Assembly (NCBI GenBank): GCA_027315105.1
Contig: DAHUYP010000056.1
Location: forward strand, 1-45,426
Source: Gammaproteobacteria bacterium
GTDB taxonomy: Bacteria; Pseudomonadota; Gammaproteobacteria; Steroidobacterales; Steroidobacteraceae
Length of the DNA stretch: 45,426 nucleotides
Direction: 5' to 3'
The notes beneath the pieces were generated by a model, which was given only the letters and a program-made list of their open reading frames with translations, did not search any database and had not been told where the DNA came from. Below are positions 16,702 through 28,555 of the stretch, one piece after another. How positions within the stretch are numbered: position 1 is the stretch's first letter; each line of letters begins with the position of its first letter. Both the position numbers and the translations under genes were made by a program.

Positions 16702-17556
16702 TCAGCCGTCCCAGTACGCCTCCACCAATGCATGCATTCTGCGCCACAGGGGCCCCGGCGCACCGCCGCCCACCGGCACGCCGTCGAGCGTGGTGACCGC
16801 AACCACGCCGCGCGTCGCGGCGGTCAGCCATATCTCGTCGGCCGCGCGCAGCTGCGCTTCCGTGACCGGCTCGACGCGCCGCACGATGCCATGCCGGTCC
16901 GCGAGTTCCTCGATCAGGCCGCGCGTGGTTCCGGGCAGCAGGCGCGGTGAATTAGGCGGCGTCCGGATCTCGCCGCCCGCGATCACGTGGACGCTCGAGG
17001 CGCTGGCCTCGGTCAGATAGCCGTCGCGCAGCAGAATCGTCTCGGCAGCCCCGGCTTCGACCGACTGCTGGCGCAGCAGCACGTTTGCCAGCAGCGCGAC
17101 CGATTTGATGTCGCAGCGCGCCCAGCGGATGTCGCCGGCCGTGATGCAGCTGACGCCGCGCTCGAGGACCTCGGCCGTCGGCTGCGGCAGCGGCGCGCAG
17201 AAACCGAACACCGTCGGTTCGATGTTCGGCAGCGGCGCATGGTTGCGCCCGTATTCCGCGCCGCGTGACACCTGCAGATAGACGTAGATGTCGCCGCCAC
17301 CGTTGGCTGCGATCAACTGCTCGACGATGCCGCGCCATTGCATCGCATCGTGCGGGTTGCGGATGCGCAGCTCGTGCAGACTGCGCGCGAGCCGCTCCAG
17401 ATTCGCCGCCAGGCGCCGCGCTTGCCCGCGGCGCACCGGAATGACCTCGTAGACGCCGTCGCCGAACAGAAAGCTGCGATCCAGCGGCGAGATGCGCGCC
17501 TCGCGCAATGGCATCAGGTTGCCGTTGAGATGACAGACAGGCAGCGGCTCGGCCAT
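16702..17556 (-). CDS. dat: D-amino-acid transaminase, class IV (Dat)
   Basis: The 284-residue class IV PLP enzyme converts D-alanine plus 2-oxoglutarate to pyruvate plus D-glutamate, or the reverse, in the cytoplasm. It has the family start VCHLNGNLMPLREARISPLDRSFLFGDGVYEVIPV, Lys151 in RCDIKSVALLAN as Schiff-base residue, and the C-terminal phosphate-binding segment LLPGTTRGLIEELA. Branched-chain or aminodeoxychorismate lyase homologues are alternatives, but the RCDIKS context favours Dat. It starts 10 bases after the D,D-carboxypeptidase gene, so the enzyme that would use D-Ala is co-expressed with the enzyme that releases it from peptidoglycan. Confidence 0.85.
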   Translation of the reverse strand: MAEPLPVCHLNGNLMPLREARISPLDRSFLFGDGVYEVIPVRRGQARRLAANLERLARSLHELRIRNPHDAMQWRGIVEQLIAANGGGDIYVYLQVSRGAEYGRNHAPLPNIEPTVFGFCAPLPQPTAEVLERGVSCITAGDIRWARCDIKSVALLANVLLRQQSVEAGAAETILLRDGYLTEASASSVHVIAGGEIRTPPNSPRLLPGTTRGLIEELADRHGIVRRVEPVTEAQLRAADEIWLTAATRGVVAVTTLDGVPVGGGAPGPLWRRMHALVEAYWDG

Positions 17557-17566
17557 GCGCGTGCCG

Positions 17567-18772
17567 CTACTTCTGGAACCAGAGCAGTACGCCGTCGCCG
17601 AGCCGGCTCCACAGGCCGCCGAGCGGCACGTCGGCCAGCGGAAACAGCGGTACCGACCTGACCGGCCTGCCGGCGACCAGGACCTGCAGCTCCCCGACCG
17701 GGGTGGCGGCGCTGAGCGGTGCGATCAGGCGCGGCCGAGCGATCGCCGTGGTCTCGATGCTGCCGGCCTGCCCGCGGGCGACCACGATGTTGACGTCGAC
17801 CGCCGGGCCGATGCCGTAGAACTGCTCGGAAGCCTCGTACACCCGCGGCTTGAGCACCATGGTTCCGTGCTTCTTGACGCTCACGGTCTGATAGAACGTG
17901 AAGCCGTAATTGATCAGCGCCGCGCTTGCGTCTTCGCGGCCCTTGATGCTGTTGGCGCCCAGCACCACGGCGATCAGGCGCATGTCCTGGCGCCGGGCGG
18001 AACTCACCAGGCAATAGCCGGCAGCATCGGTGTGGCCGGTCTTCAGGCCGTCGACCGACGGGTCGCGCTCCAGCAGACCATTGCGGTTCTGCTGCTTGAT
18101 GTTGTTCCAGATGAATTCGTGGACCGAGAACCACGCATAATATTCCGGGAATTCGCGCAGCAGCGCGGCAGCGAGCAGCGACAGATCGCGCGCGCTCATG
18201 TAGTGAGTCGGCGAGGGCAGCCCGGTGCTGTCGTCGAAGTGGGTGGTTTTCATCCCGAGTCGCCTGGCGTACTCGTTCATCAGCTGCACGAAGGCCGGCT
18301 CGGTGCCGCCGACGCGCTCCGCCAGTGCGATCGTGGCATCGTTGCCCGACTGCACGATCATGCCCTTGATCAGGACCTCGGCCGGCACCTGGCTGCCGAC
18401 CTGCACGAAGGTGCGTGAGCCTTCGGCCTTCCAGGCATGCGCGCTGATCGTGATCGGCTCGTCCAGCTTCAGCGTTCCGGCCTTGAGCGCCTGGAAGACG
18501 ACATAGCTGGTCATGAGCTTGGTGAGGCTCGCCGGCGCCTCGCGCAGATCGGCGTTGCGCTCGGCGAGCACCTGGCCGCTGAGGTAGTCGATCAGGATGT
18601 AGGCGCGGGCGTCGACGTCCGGCGCGGTGGGGACCATCGGCGCCGCTGCTGGCGGCGGGGCGGGCGCGGCCGCCGCGGGCGCGGCAGCGCGCGCCGGATC
18701 CGCGCCGGGCTGGGCGCACAGCGGGAATAGCAGAGCCAGGCACGAGCCGAGCAGCGGGGCGGACAGTTTCAT
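17567..18772 (-). CDS. dacA: D-alanyl-D-alanine carboxypeptidase (PBP5/6 family)
   Basis: The 401-residue periplasmic enzyme trims the terminal D-Ala from peptidoglycan stem peptides. All three serine-transferase motifs are present: S82-L-T-K85, S142-G-N and K244-T-G. A signal peptide (residues 1 to about 20) is followed by an Ala/Pro-rich linker (29-50), and the C-terminus after about 300 fits the second PBP5 domain and an amphipathic anchor ending in WSRLGDGVLLWFQK. Start 18772 is chosen for the signal peptide; a start 33 bases upstream is possible. It is part of the run rodA-mltB-rlpA-dacA-dat. Confidence 0.93.
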   Translation of the reverse strand: MKLSAPLLGSCLALLFPLCAQPGADPARAAAPAAAAPAPPPAAAPMVPTAPDVDARAYILIDYLSGQVLAERNADLREAPASLTKLMTSYVVFQALKAGTLKLDEPITISAHAWKAEGSRTFVQVGSQVPAEVLIKGMIVQSGNDATIALAERVGGTEPAFVQLMNEYARRLGMKTTHFDDSTGLPSPTHYMSARDLSLLAAALLREFPEYYAWFSVHEFIWNNIKQQNRNGLLERDPSVDGLKTGHTDAAGYCLVSSARRQDMRLIAVVLGANSIKGREDASAALINYGFTFYQTVSVKKHGTMVLKPRVYEASEQFYGIGPAVDVNIVVARGQAGSIETTAIARPRLIAPLSAATPVGELQVLVAGRPVRSVPLFPLADVPLGGLWSRLGDGVLLWFQK

Positions 18773-18820
18773 GCGTCTGAGATCCGTCGTTGAGCCGAAC
18801 CGCAAGTGTAGCGGCTGCGT

Positions 18821-19879
18821 TCAGTCTTGTGCGAGCCTGGCACCGGAGAATCCAAGCGCGGCCAGCTGCGCGAGCAGCCGGTCGAATTGCTGCACGCTCG
18901 ATATGGGCCCGATGCGCACCCGCTGCAGCGGCTGGCGCGCGTCCGCGGCGAGCGTAAACACCGAGCGCAGTCCGGCGGTGCGCAGCCGCTGCGCCGCGCG
19001 GCGCGCGTTGTCGGCGTTGGCGTAGGCACCGACCTGGATGTAGAAGGCGCTGCCGGACGCAGGCGGCGCGGCCGTCGCGGATGCCGTGGTCGACGCGGGT
19101 GCCGGGGCGCCTGAATCGTCCGTGGCCGTGGCCGTGGCGGTGGCGGTGGCGGTGGCGGTGACTGCGGCCGCGGCCTGGGGCGTGTCCGCCCGCTCGGCGC
19201 CCGCACGGGCGGCATTCTCCAGCAGCGCGGGCGCGCTGACCGCCACGGCGCTCGCCGGCGGCACGCTGCCGATGCCGACGCCCGCGGCCGCTGCCGCCGG
19301 CGCATCGACCGGCAGCGACGCCGTCAAGGTCGGTGCGGCGGGCGTCAGCGCCTCGACCTGCACGAAGGCGGTGCCGCTGCGGATCATGTCGAGCTTGACG
19401 GCGGCGGCATAGGACAGATCGATGATGCGATTGGCCACGAACGGCCCGCGGTCGTTGATGCGCACCACCACGCTGTGCCCATTCGAGAGGTTGGTGACGC
19501 GCGCGTAGCATGGCAGCGGCAGCGTCTTGTGCGCGGCGGTCATCGCGAACATGTCGTACGGCTCGCCGGTCGAGGTACGCTGGCCGTGGAATTCCGTGCC
19601 GTACCAGGAGGCGACGCCGCGCTCGACGTATCCGGCGGCGCTGGCGAGCACCACGTAGCGATGGCCATCGACCTGGTAGAAGGGCGGGTTGCCGTGCGCG
19701 CTGCGCGGCTCCTCGCGCGGCACGGCATCAGGGATCCGATCGACCGGCGGTGCATTGCGCGGCAGCACCGTCGGTGCCGGACCGCCAGCCGTGCTGGGGC
19801 GATGCGGCGTGTGAGCGCAGGCGCCGAGCAGTGTCAGCAGCCCCGCGGGGGCCGCGCACCGCCATGCACACCGGCTCAA
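18821..19879 (-). CDS. rlpA: RlpA-type septal lipoprotein with SPOR domain
   Basis: The 352-residue protein has a lipobox LLGAC (Cys21), a double-psi beta-barrel domain (about residues 84-178; GVASWYGTEFHGQRTSTGEPYD and VVVRINDRGPF) and a C-terminal SPOR domain (about 278-350; AFYIQVGAYANADNARRAAQ) that binds denuded glycan at division sites. RlpA proteins are lytic transglycosylases or septal-wall proteins. The only sensible start is TTG 19879, overlapping the mltB stop as TTGA, with GGGAG eight bases upstream. Between the domains is an Ala-rich linker with an (Ala-Thr) run encoded by hexameric DNA repeats. Confidence 0.92.
   Translation of the reverse strand: MSRCAWRCAAPAGLLTLLGACAHTPHRPSTAGGPAPTVLPRNAPPVDRIPDAVPREEPRSAHGNPPFYQVDGHRYVVLASAAGYVERGVASWYGTEFHGQRTSTGEPYDMFAMTAAHKTLPLPCYARVTNLSNGHSVVVRINDRGPFVANRIIDLSYAAAVKLDMIRSGTAFVQVEALTPAAPTLTASLPVDAPAAAAAGVGIGSVPPASAVAVSAPALLENAARAGAERADTPQAAAAVTATATATATATATDDSGAPAPASTTASATAAPPASGSAFYIQVGAYANADNARRAAQRLRTAGLRSVFTLAADARQPLQRVRIGPISSVQQFDRLLAQLAALGFSGARLAQD
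19122..19160 (-). repeat. Hexameric repeat coding an Ala-Thr linker in rlpA
   Basis: The plus strand shows GTGGCC or GTGGCG repeated about six and a half times; on the coding strand this gives alternating Ala-Thr codons in the linker between the barrel and SPOR domains. Copy number can vary by slippage without changing the frame. Confidence 0.85.
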
Positions 19880-20943
19880 AAGGCGGGCTCCCGCTCGATC
19901 TGCAGCTTGAGCGCCTGCGCCAGATCGTGCACCGCCATCGCGTACAGCGGGCTGCTGTTGTAGCGCGTGATGACGTAGAAGTTCTGAAATCCGACACGAT
20001 AGCCCATCGCGTCCTGCTGCGGCGCCGCCAGCAGCACCGCCGGCGTGTCGTCAGGCAGGCTGCTCGACACCGACAGGCCGCGCTCGCGCAGGGCACCCAG
20101 CGTGTCGTTCAGTGCCAGGTGATCGGGCGGGGTGAGGCTCTGATCGGCGGGCAGCCGAGCCTCTGCCAGCACCGGGCTGCCGTACTGCCAGCCCGCCCGA
20201 TGCAGGTAGTTGGCCGTGCTGGCGAAGATGTCGCCCCAATCGCCCCACAGATCGCGGTGCGGCGAGCGGTCCTCGCTGACCGCGAATTTGCGATAGCTCG
20301 AAGGCATGAACTGCAGCGCGCCCATGGCGCCGGCGTAGGAGCCGCGGATGCCGAGCGGATCGAGATTGTCCTCGCGCGCGAGCAGCAGGAATTCGGCGAG
20401 CTCCTTGCGAAAATAGCCGGCGCGCGGCGGATAGTCGAATGCCAGCGTCGCGAGCGCGTCGATCACCCGATAGCGGCCGGTGACGCGGCCGTACTGCGTC
20501 TCCACGCCGACGATGGCCACCAGATACTCCGGCGGCACCTCGTATTCGGTGGCGACCTGATCGAGCAGTTCCTTGTGTTCGCGCCACAGCGACACGCCGC
20601 TCTCGATGCGCGCCGGCGTCAGCATGTGGGCGCGATATTCCCACCATTGCAGGGTCTTCTCGGCCGGGCGCGCGATGGCATCGAGGATCCGCGGCTGCGG
20701 CTCGGCGGCGCCGAGCAGCGCCGTCAGCCGATCGCGATCGAAGCCCTGAGCGACCAGCTGATCGATGAAGCTGCGGATCTCGGGCCGGCCGAGATCGAAG
20801 TGCGTGCGATCGGCGGCGGAGTCCGCGCTCGCGCCCGACGATGCGGCCGGCGCCGAAGACGGCGCGCGCGCGGCGGCGGCCGTTCCGGCCGCGGCGCCGA
20901 GTGCCAGGACGAGGAGCCATCGGCGTGTCGTGGCGCGCGGCAT
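19876..20943 (-). CDS. mltB: Membrane-associated lytic murein transglycosylase B
   Basis: The 355-residue protein cleaves peptidoglycan glycan strands to anhydromuropeptides. The catalytic Glu148 lies in AIVGVETQYGRVTGRY, followed by GYFRKELAEFLLLAREDNLDP, GSYAGAMGALQFMPSSYRKFAV and DLWGDWGDIFASTANYLHRAGW, all characteristic of MltB. A signal-like N-terminus (residues 8-25) lacks a clear lipobox, so it may be a soluble or anchored periplasmic form. Start 20943 lies five bases after the rodA stop. Its stop overlaps the rlpA TTG start. Confidence 0.93.
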   Translation of the reverse strand: MPRATTRRWLLVLALGAAAGTAAAARAPSSAPAASSGASADSAADRTHFDLGRPEIRSFIDQLVAQGFDRDRLTALLGAAEPQPRILDAIARPAEKTLQWWEYRAHMLTPARIESGVSLWREHKELLDQVATEYEVPPEYLVAIVGVETQYGRVTGRYRVIDALATLAFDYPPRAGYFRKELAEFLLLAREDNLDPLGIRGSYAGAMGALQFMPSSYRKFAVSEDRSPHRDLWGDWGDIFASTANYLHRAGWQYGSPVLAEARLPADQSLTPPDHLALNDTLGALRERGLSVSSSLPDDTPAVLLAAPQQDAMGYRVGFQNFYVITRYNSSPLYAMAVHDLAQALKLQIEREPAF

Positions 20944-20948
20944 CGGCC

Positions 20949-22082
20949 CTAGGATCCAACCAGTTTGCGGTGTGAATACAGCCCCATGAGGATGCCGAAG
21001 CCTGCCAGCAGCGTCACCACCGAGGAACCGCCGTAGCTGACCAGCGGCAACGGCACGCCGACCACCGGCACCAGGCCGCTGACCATGCCGGCATTGATGA
21101 ACACGTAGACGAAGAACGTCAAGGCGATGCTCAGCGCCAGCAGCCGCGAAAACGTATCGTTGGTCTGCATCGCGAGCCACACGGAGCGCGAGACGATGAA
21201 CAGGTACAACGCCAGCAGCAGCAGCAGGCCGATGAGCCCGAATTCCTCGCCGACCACGGCGAAGATGAAATCGGTGGAGCGCTCGGGCAGGAACTGCAGC
21301 TGCGCCTGACTGCCGTTCATCCAGCCCTTGCCGAATACGCCGCCCGAGCCGATCGCAATCTGGCTCTGGATGATGTGGTAGCCGGCGCCGAGCGGATCGG
21401 TGCGCGGGTTGAGGAACGTGAGCACGCGCTCGCGCTGGTAGTCGTGCAGGAAATGCCAGCCGCCCACCGCGGCGCCGGCTCCCAGCAGCAGCAGCAGCAG
21501 CACGAGCCGCAGCGACAGACCCGCCATGAGCACCAACAGGGCGCCGCTGGCGGCGATCAGCGCCGCGGTGCCCAGATCCGGTTGAATCGCCACCAGACCG
21601 GCGGGCACGAAGATGATCAGCGCGACGAGCAGCAGCGATTTCCAATCGGGTGGCAACGGGCGATCGTGCAGGTACCACGCCGCCAGCATCGGCACCGCGA
21701 GCTTCATGATCTCCGAGGGCTGGAAGCGAAAGATGCCCAGATTGAGCCAGCGTTGCGCGCCCTTGCCGATGACGCCGGTGACCTCGACCACGAGCAGCAG
21801 CAGCACGCCGGCCAGGTAGAGCCAGGGCGAGAGCCGGCGCAGGAAATTCGGGCTGGCGTGGGTGAGCGCGAGCATCGCGGCGGCGCCGAGCGCCAGGCGC
21901 ATCAGCGTACGCAGCACGGTCACCGTGCTCTGGCCCGAGGCGCTGTAGAGGATCACCAGGCCGTAGAGCGACAGGAAACCAAGGCCCACCAGCAACGGCC
22001 CGTCGAGATTGAGCGCCGACAGCAGCTTGGCCGTCGACGACAGCGTACGGCGCGTACGCGAACGGCCGGTGTCCTCAATCAC
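20949..22082 (-). CDS. rodA: Rod-shape SEDS glycosyltransferase RodA
   Basis: The 377-residue multi-pass membrane protein polymerises lipid II into glycan strands with its partner PBP2 during elongation. SEDS signatures include LGIFRFQPSEIMKLAVPM, AIQPDLGTAALIA, HIIQSQIAIGSGGVFGKGW, FLPERSTDFIFAVVGEEFGLIG and GVPLPLVSYGGSS. Start GTG 22082 was chosen because it overlaps the mrdA stop by eight bases and gives a length close to E. coli RodA (370); there is no better ATG. It follows mrdA directly, as in most gammaproteobacteria. Confidence 0.95.
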   Translation of the reverse strand: MIEDTGRSRTRRTLSSTAKLLSALNLDGPLLVGLGFLSLYGLVILYSASGQSTVTVLRTLMRLALGAAAMLALTHASPNFLRRLSPWLYLAGVLLLLVVEVTGVIGKGAQRWLNLGIFRFQPSEIMKLAVPMLAAWYLHDRPLPPDWKSLLLVALIIFVPAGLVAIQPDLGTAALIAASGALLVLMAGLSLRLVLLLLLLGAGAAVGGWHFLHDYQRERVLTFLNPRTDPLGAGYHIIQSQIAIGSGGVFGKGWMNGSQAQLQFLPERSTDFIFAVVGEEFGLIGLLLLLALYLFIVSRSVWLAMQTNDTFSRLLALSIALTFFVYVFINAGMVSGLVPVVGVPLPLVSYGGSSVVTLLAGFGILMGLYSHRKLVGS

Positions 22083-23991
22083 CGGCGTGGCCCTCGGCGG
22101 CGGCGCTGTCGGGCGGCGGCGGCGTGTCCGGGCGCAGCAGATAGGCGTCCATGACCTTGCGCGCGATCGGTGCTGCGGCGCTGGCGCCGAAGCCGCCGTT
22201 CTCGACCAGTACCGCGACCGCAATCCGCGGTGCCTCGACCGGTGCGAAGGCGATGAACCACGCGTGGTCGCGCAGCCGTTCCGGTTCCTGCTGCGTGAGC
22301 TTGTCGCTGCGCGAGACCGTGAAAACCTGTGCAGTGCCGGTCTTGCCGGCCACCGCGTAGGCCACGCCCTTGAACGGTCCGGCAGCGGTGCCGCAGACCG
22401 GATTGCAGCCGGTCGCGCCCTGCATGCCGCGCAACACCAGATTCCAATCGGCGGCACTGACGCCTTCGATCGGCGGATTCTCCACCGGCGGGATCGGCGT
22501 GATGCTGCCATCGGACCGGCGTATCCCGGTCACGAGCCGCGGCCGGAAGCTCTTGCCGCGCTCGGCGAGCTCCGCAGCCACGTGCGCCAGCTGCAGTGGC
22601 GTAACCAGCAGGTAGCCCTGGCCGATGCCCAGATTCACGGTTTCGCCCGGATACCAGGCCTGCTTGAGAGTCCTCATCTTCCATTCGGGCGAGGGCAGGA
22701 CGCCGGGCTTCTCGCCGCTGATGTCGATGCCGGTCAGGGCGCCGTAGCCGAACGGCGCCATGAAGGCCGCTATGCGATCGACACCGATGGTGGAGGCCAG
22801 GCCGAAGAAATACACGTCGCAGGAGCGCGCTATCGCCTGCACCAGATCGACATTGCCGTGGCGGCCACTCTTGCCCTCGCGGAACAGCAATGCGCTGTGC
22901 GGCAGGTGGAACACCCCGGCGCAGAACTCCTCCCGCGCGGGATCCACGACATGGTTGGTCAGGCCCGCCAGCGCGATCACCGGCTTGATGGTCGAGCCGG
23001 ATGGATAGGTGCCGCGCAGCGCACGGTTGAACAGCGGCTTGTCCATGTCGTTCGCCAGGGAGTCGTACTCGCTACGCGACAGCCCGCGTGCGAAGGCCGC
23101 GGGATCGAAGCCCGGCTTGCTGACCAGCGCGAGCACGTCCCCATTGCGAGGGTCGATCGCCACGACCGCGCCGCGATGATCGCCGAGCCCGTCTTCGCCG
23201 GCCTGCTGGGTCGCCAGGTCGATCGAGGACACCAGATCCTCGCCGGCGATCGGCGGCGCGGAATGCAGCTCGGGGGCGTAGGCGCCCTGGCGCTGCACCG
23301 AACGGCCCTGGGCGTTGACCAGAATTTCGTGAAAACCGTTCTTGCCGTGCAGCGCCCGCTCGTAGGCGCTCTCGATGCCGAGTTTGCCGATCAGCGTGGT
23401 GCCTGCGTAGGCGGCGCGATCGATATTCTCCAGGTCCTGCCCGCTGATCGCGCTGACGTACCCGAGGGCGTGCACGGCAAGCCGGCCGTAGGGGTAGTGA
23501 CGCGTCTGTCGGGTCGCCAGGTCGACGCCCTGGAATTGGAAGCGGTGCACCGCGAAGCGGCCTATTTCCTCGTCCGTGAGCCGCAGCCGCACCGGGACGC
23601 TGTCGAAACTGCGGCGCGACATGATCGTACGGCGGATGTCTTCGATCTCCTCCGGATCGATCAGCCTGAGCGCCACCAGGCGCCTGATCGTGTCGTTGAG
23701 ATCCGGCACCTGCTCGCGGATCAACTCGAGCTGGTAGGCCGGCTCATTGTCGGCCAGCAACCCGCCGTTGCGGTCCAGGATCAGGCCGCGGCTGGCCGGG
23801 ATGGGATCGAGCCGCACGCGATTGCCCTGCGAGAGCTCCACGTAGTAGTCGTGACGCACGACCTGCAGGAAGACCAGCCGGCCGATCAGGGTCAGTACCA
23901 GCACGGTGATGACGACGAAGGCCCCGAGCGTGCGCTGCGAGAACAGCCGTTGCTCGTTCCAATGGTCCTTGATGCGAACGCGGGGGTCCAC
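22075..23991 (-). CDS. mrdA: Penicillin-binding protein 2, elongation transpeptidase
   Basis: The 638-residue protein cross-links peptidoglycan during cell elongation. It has one membrane anchor (about residues 23-44), a pedestal region with RGLILDRNGGLLADNEPAY, and a transpeptidase domain with Ser333 in SGSTIKPV (S333-x-x-K336), an SCD motif in IARSCDVYFFG and the AGKTGTAQ motif. Length fits E. coli PBP2 (633). The start is GTG 23991, 35 bases after mreD. The C-terminal tail is Pro/Asp/Ala-rich and overlaps the rodA start. Confidence 0.95.
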   Translation of the reverse strand: MDPRVRIKDHWNEQRLFSQRTLGAFVVITVLVLTLIGRLVFLQVVRHDYYVELSQGNRVRLDPIPASRGLILDRNGGLLADNEPAYQLELIREQVPDLNDTIRRLVALRLIDPEEIEDIRRTIMSRRSFDSVPVRLRLTDEEIGRFAVHRFQFQGVDLATRQTRHYPYGRLAVHALGYVSAISGQDLENIDRAAYAGTTLIGKLGIESAYERALHGKNGFHEILVNAQGRSVQRQGAYAPELHSAPPIAGEDLVSSIDLATQQAGEDGLGDHRGAVVAIDPRNGDVLALVSKPGFDPAAFARGLSRSEYDSLANDMDKPLFNRALRGTYPSGSTIKPVIALAGLTNHVVDPAREEFCAGVFHLPHSALLFREGKSGRHGNVDLVQAIARSCDVYFFGLASTIGVDRIAAFMAPFGYGALTGIDISGEKPGVLPSPEWKMRTLKQAWYPGETVNLGIGQGYLLVTPLQLAHVAAELAERGKSFRPRLVTGIRRSDGSITPIPPVENPPIEGVSAADWNLVLRGMQGATGCNPVCGTAAGPFKGVAYAVAGKTGTAQVFTVSRSDKLTQQEPERLRDHAWFIAFAPVEAPRIAVAVLVENGGFGASAAAPIARKVMDAYLLRPDTPPPPDSAAAEGHAGD

Positions 23992-24026
23992 GATTCTCGA
24001 GTCGTTCAGATCGCTCTATCGAACAC

Positions 24027-24500
24027 TCAGCGTGCGGCGTAGAACCGGCCCAGAACGCCGGCCACCAGCGGCCAGATCAGCCCGCCGGTCAGAGTATGCA
24101 CCCAGCGGGTCGGTGCGGAGAGCGGGTGGCCGCTCCAGCCGTCGATCACCCACAGCAGAAACTCATAAACCATCAGCGCCGCAAATACAAACAGTGATTG
24201 CTCAAACAGCGGCTTGGCTCTCACCAGCAGGTGCAGCCGGATCGCCAGATAGGCGACGAAGGCCAGCGCCAGCGCATGCTCACCCAGCAGCGAGCCTTGG
24301 AACACGTCGAGCGCCAGGCCGCTGGCGAAGCCGAGCAGCACGCCGCCGGCGCGCGGAATCATGATCGACCAGTAAAGCACGGTGAGCACGAGAAACGCCG
24401 GCCGCAGCACGGCGAGCCACCCCGGCAGCGGCAGGACGCTCAGTACCAGCGCGATGATCGCGGTGGTCAGGATCGTCATCCGCGGACGCCGATCGCTCAT
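24027..24500 (-). CDS. mreD: Rod-shape protein MreD
   Basis: The 157-residue integral membrane protein has about five hydrophobic helices and the MreD pattern RPAFLVLTVLYWSIMIPRAGGVLLGFASGLALDVFQGSLLGEHAL. MreD connects MreC with the elongation machinery in the inner membrane. Position between mreC (43 bases upstream) and mrdA (35 bases downstream) confirms the call. ATG 24500 is the only reasonable start. Confidence 0.94.
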   Translation of the reverse strand: MSDRRPRMTILTTAIIALVLSVLPLPGWLAVLRPAFLVLTVLYWSIMIPRAGGVLLGFASGLALDVFQGSLLGEHALALAFVAYLAIRLHLLVRAKPLFEQSLFVFAALMVYEFLLWVIDGWSGHPLSAPTRWVHTLTGGLIWPLVAGVLGRFYAAR

Positions 24501-24543
24501 GGCGCGGTCCGATGGGGCGGGAACGGGGCGCCGGCGGCCATGG

Positions 24544-25596
24544 TCAGCCGTCGCCGTCGTCGCTTTTCGGCGGCGGTGGCGGTGGCGGTGGCGGTGTCGC
24601 TGTCGGCGCCGGCGCCGGCGCCGGCGCCGGCGTCGGCTTTGGCACCGCCTTCAGCTTCGATCTCGCCTTCGGCGCCGGCGGCGGCGCCGAGGCCGCCTTG
24701 GGCGCGGGTTCGGGCGCGATCGGCGGGGTGGGGGCCGGCGCGGCCGGGTGCGCGGCATCGAATTCCAGCAGGATGACTTCCCGGTCGCGTTCGACGTTCG
24801 CCAGCGGCTGCGCGCGCACCTGTGCCAGCAGCTGATTGCTCTCGCGCCGCACGCCGGTGATGCGCGCCACCGGCAGTCCGGCCGGGAAGACCCCGCCGAG
24901 CCCCGAGCTGACCAGCAGATCGCCGCTCCTGACGTCGGAGTTGATCGCAAGATAAGGCAGCAGCAGTTCGCCGCTGCTGCCGGCACCGATCGCGATCGAG
25001 CGCAGGCGATTGCGAGTCACTTCCACCGGGATGGCATGCTCCGGATCGGTGACCAGGATCACCTCGGCACTCCAGGGGCCGACGCGCGCGACTTGCCCCA
25101 GGATGCCGTTGCCGTCGACCACGGCCTGATTCACCGTCACGCCGTCGCGGCCGCCCTTGTTGATCACCACGCGCTGGCGCAGCGGGTCGGTCTCGACGTC
25201 GATGACCTCGGCGAGCTGCCATTTCTTGACCAGCGGCGGCAACGCCTCACGCAGGCCGCGCAGCTCGGCATTTTCCTGCTCGAGGGCGGCCTGGCGCATG
25301 GCCTTGAGCTCGGTCGCGCGCAGCTCGGCGCGCAGCCGCTCGTTTTCGGCTCGCAGTGCGCCGCGGGTCGTCAGGCTCTCGGTGAGCCACTGCAGCGCCG
25401 CACGCGGGGAGCTGACGGCGACCTGCACCGGATAAGCGGCGGCGTCGAGCGCATAGCGCAGGCGCTGTACCCAGTGGCCGTGCTGGTCGTAGTACATCAG
25501 CGCCACCGACACGAGGGCGTAGACGGTGAAGCGCAGTCCCGCCGACGGCCCGCGGCCGTACAGGGGTCGATCCACCTCGGTACCGAAGACCGCCAT
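24544..25596 (-). CDS. mreC: Rod-shape protein MreC with long Pro/Ala tail
   Basis: The 350-residue periplasmic scaffold has one membrane anchor (about residues 21-37), a coiled coil (about 74-115; ALRAENERLRAELRATELKA) and the two beta domains with GGRDGVTVNQAVVDGNGILGQV and SGDLLVSSGLGGVFPAGLPVARI. MreC links MreB/MreD to PBP2. After about residue 280 the C-terminus is a low-complexity Ala/Pro/Lys tail ending in a run of nine Pro, encoded by hexameric and trinucleotide repeats; this makes it somewhat longer than many MreC proteins. The start is 25 bases after mreB. Confidence 0.94.
   Translation of the reverse strand: MAVFGTEVDRPLYGRGPSAGLRFTVYALVSVALMYYDQHGHWVQRLRYALDAAAYPVQVAVSSPRAALQWLTESLTTRGALRAENERLRAELRATELKAMRQAALEQENAELRGLREALPPLVKKWQLAEVIDVETDPLRQRVVINKGGRDGVTVNQAVVDGNGILGQVARVGPWSAEVILVTDPEHAIPVEVTRNRLRSIAIGAGSSGELLLPYLAINSDVRSGDLLVSSGLGGVFPAGLPVARITGVRRESNQLLAQVRAQPLANVERDREVILLEFDAAHPAAPAPTPPIAPEPAPKAASAPPPAPKARSKLKAVPKPTPAPAPAPAPTATPPPPPPPPPKSDDGDG
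24568..24632 (-). repeat. GGC/GCC simple repeats coding the mreC C-terminal tail
   Basis: Two adjoining simple repeats, GGCGGT units (24568-24596) and GGCGCC units (24605-24632), encode the poly-Pro and Pro-Ala runs at the MreC C-terminus. The GGCGCC array is self-complementary and could fold into strong hairpins in mRNA. Slippage in multiples of three would change only tail length. Confidence 0.85.
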
Positions 25597-25621
25597 GCCT
25601 CACGCCAGACGGCTGCGACTG

Positions 25622-28545
<2,924 letters not shown>

Positions 28546-28555
28546 GGCCGGGATA

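Noticed and set aside
22009..24042. Plus-strand frame of over 670 codons opposite mrdA
   Set aside because: mrdA has all transpeptidase motifs; the antisense frame shows only low-complexity Arg/Asp/Gly composition and no known pattern.
19122..24632. Hexameric repeats considered as CRISPR or other arrays
   Set aside because: They have no spacers, are in frame within rlpA and mreC, and encode simple linkers.
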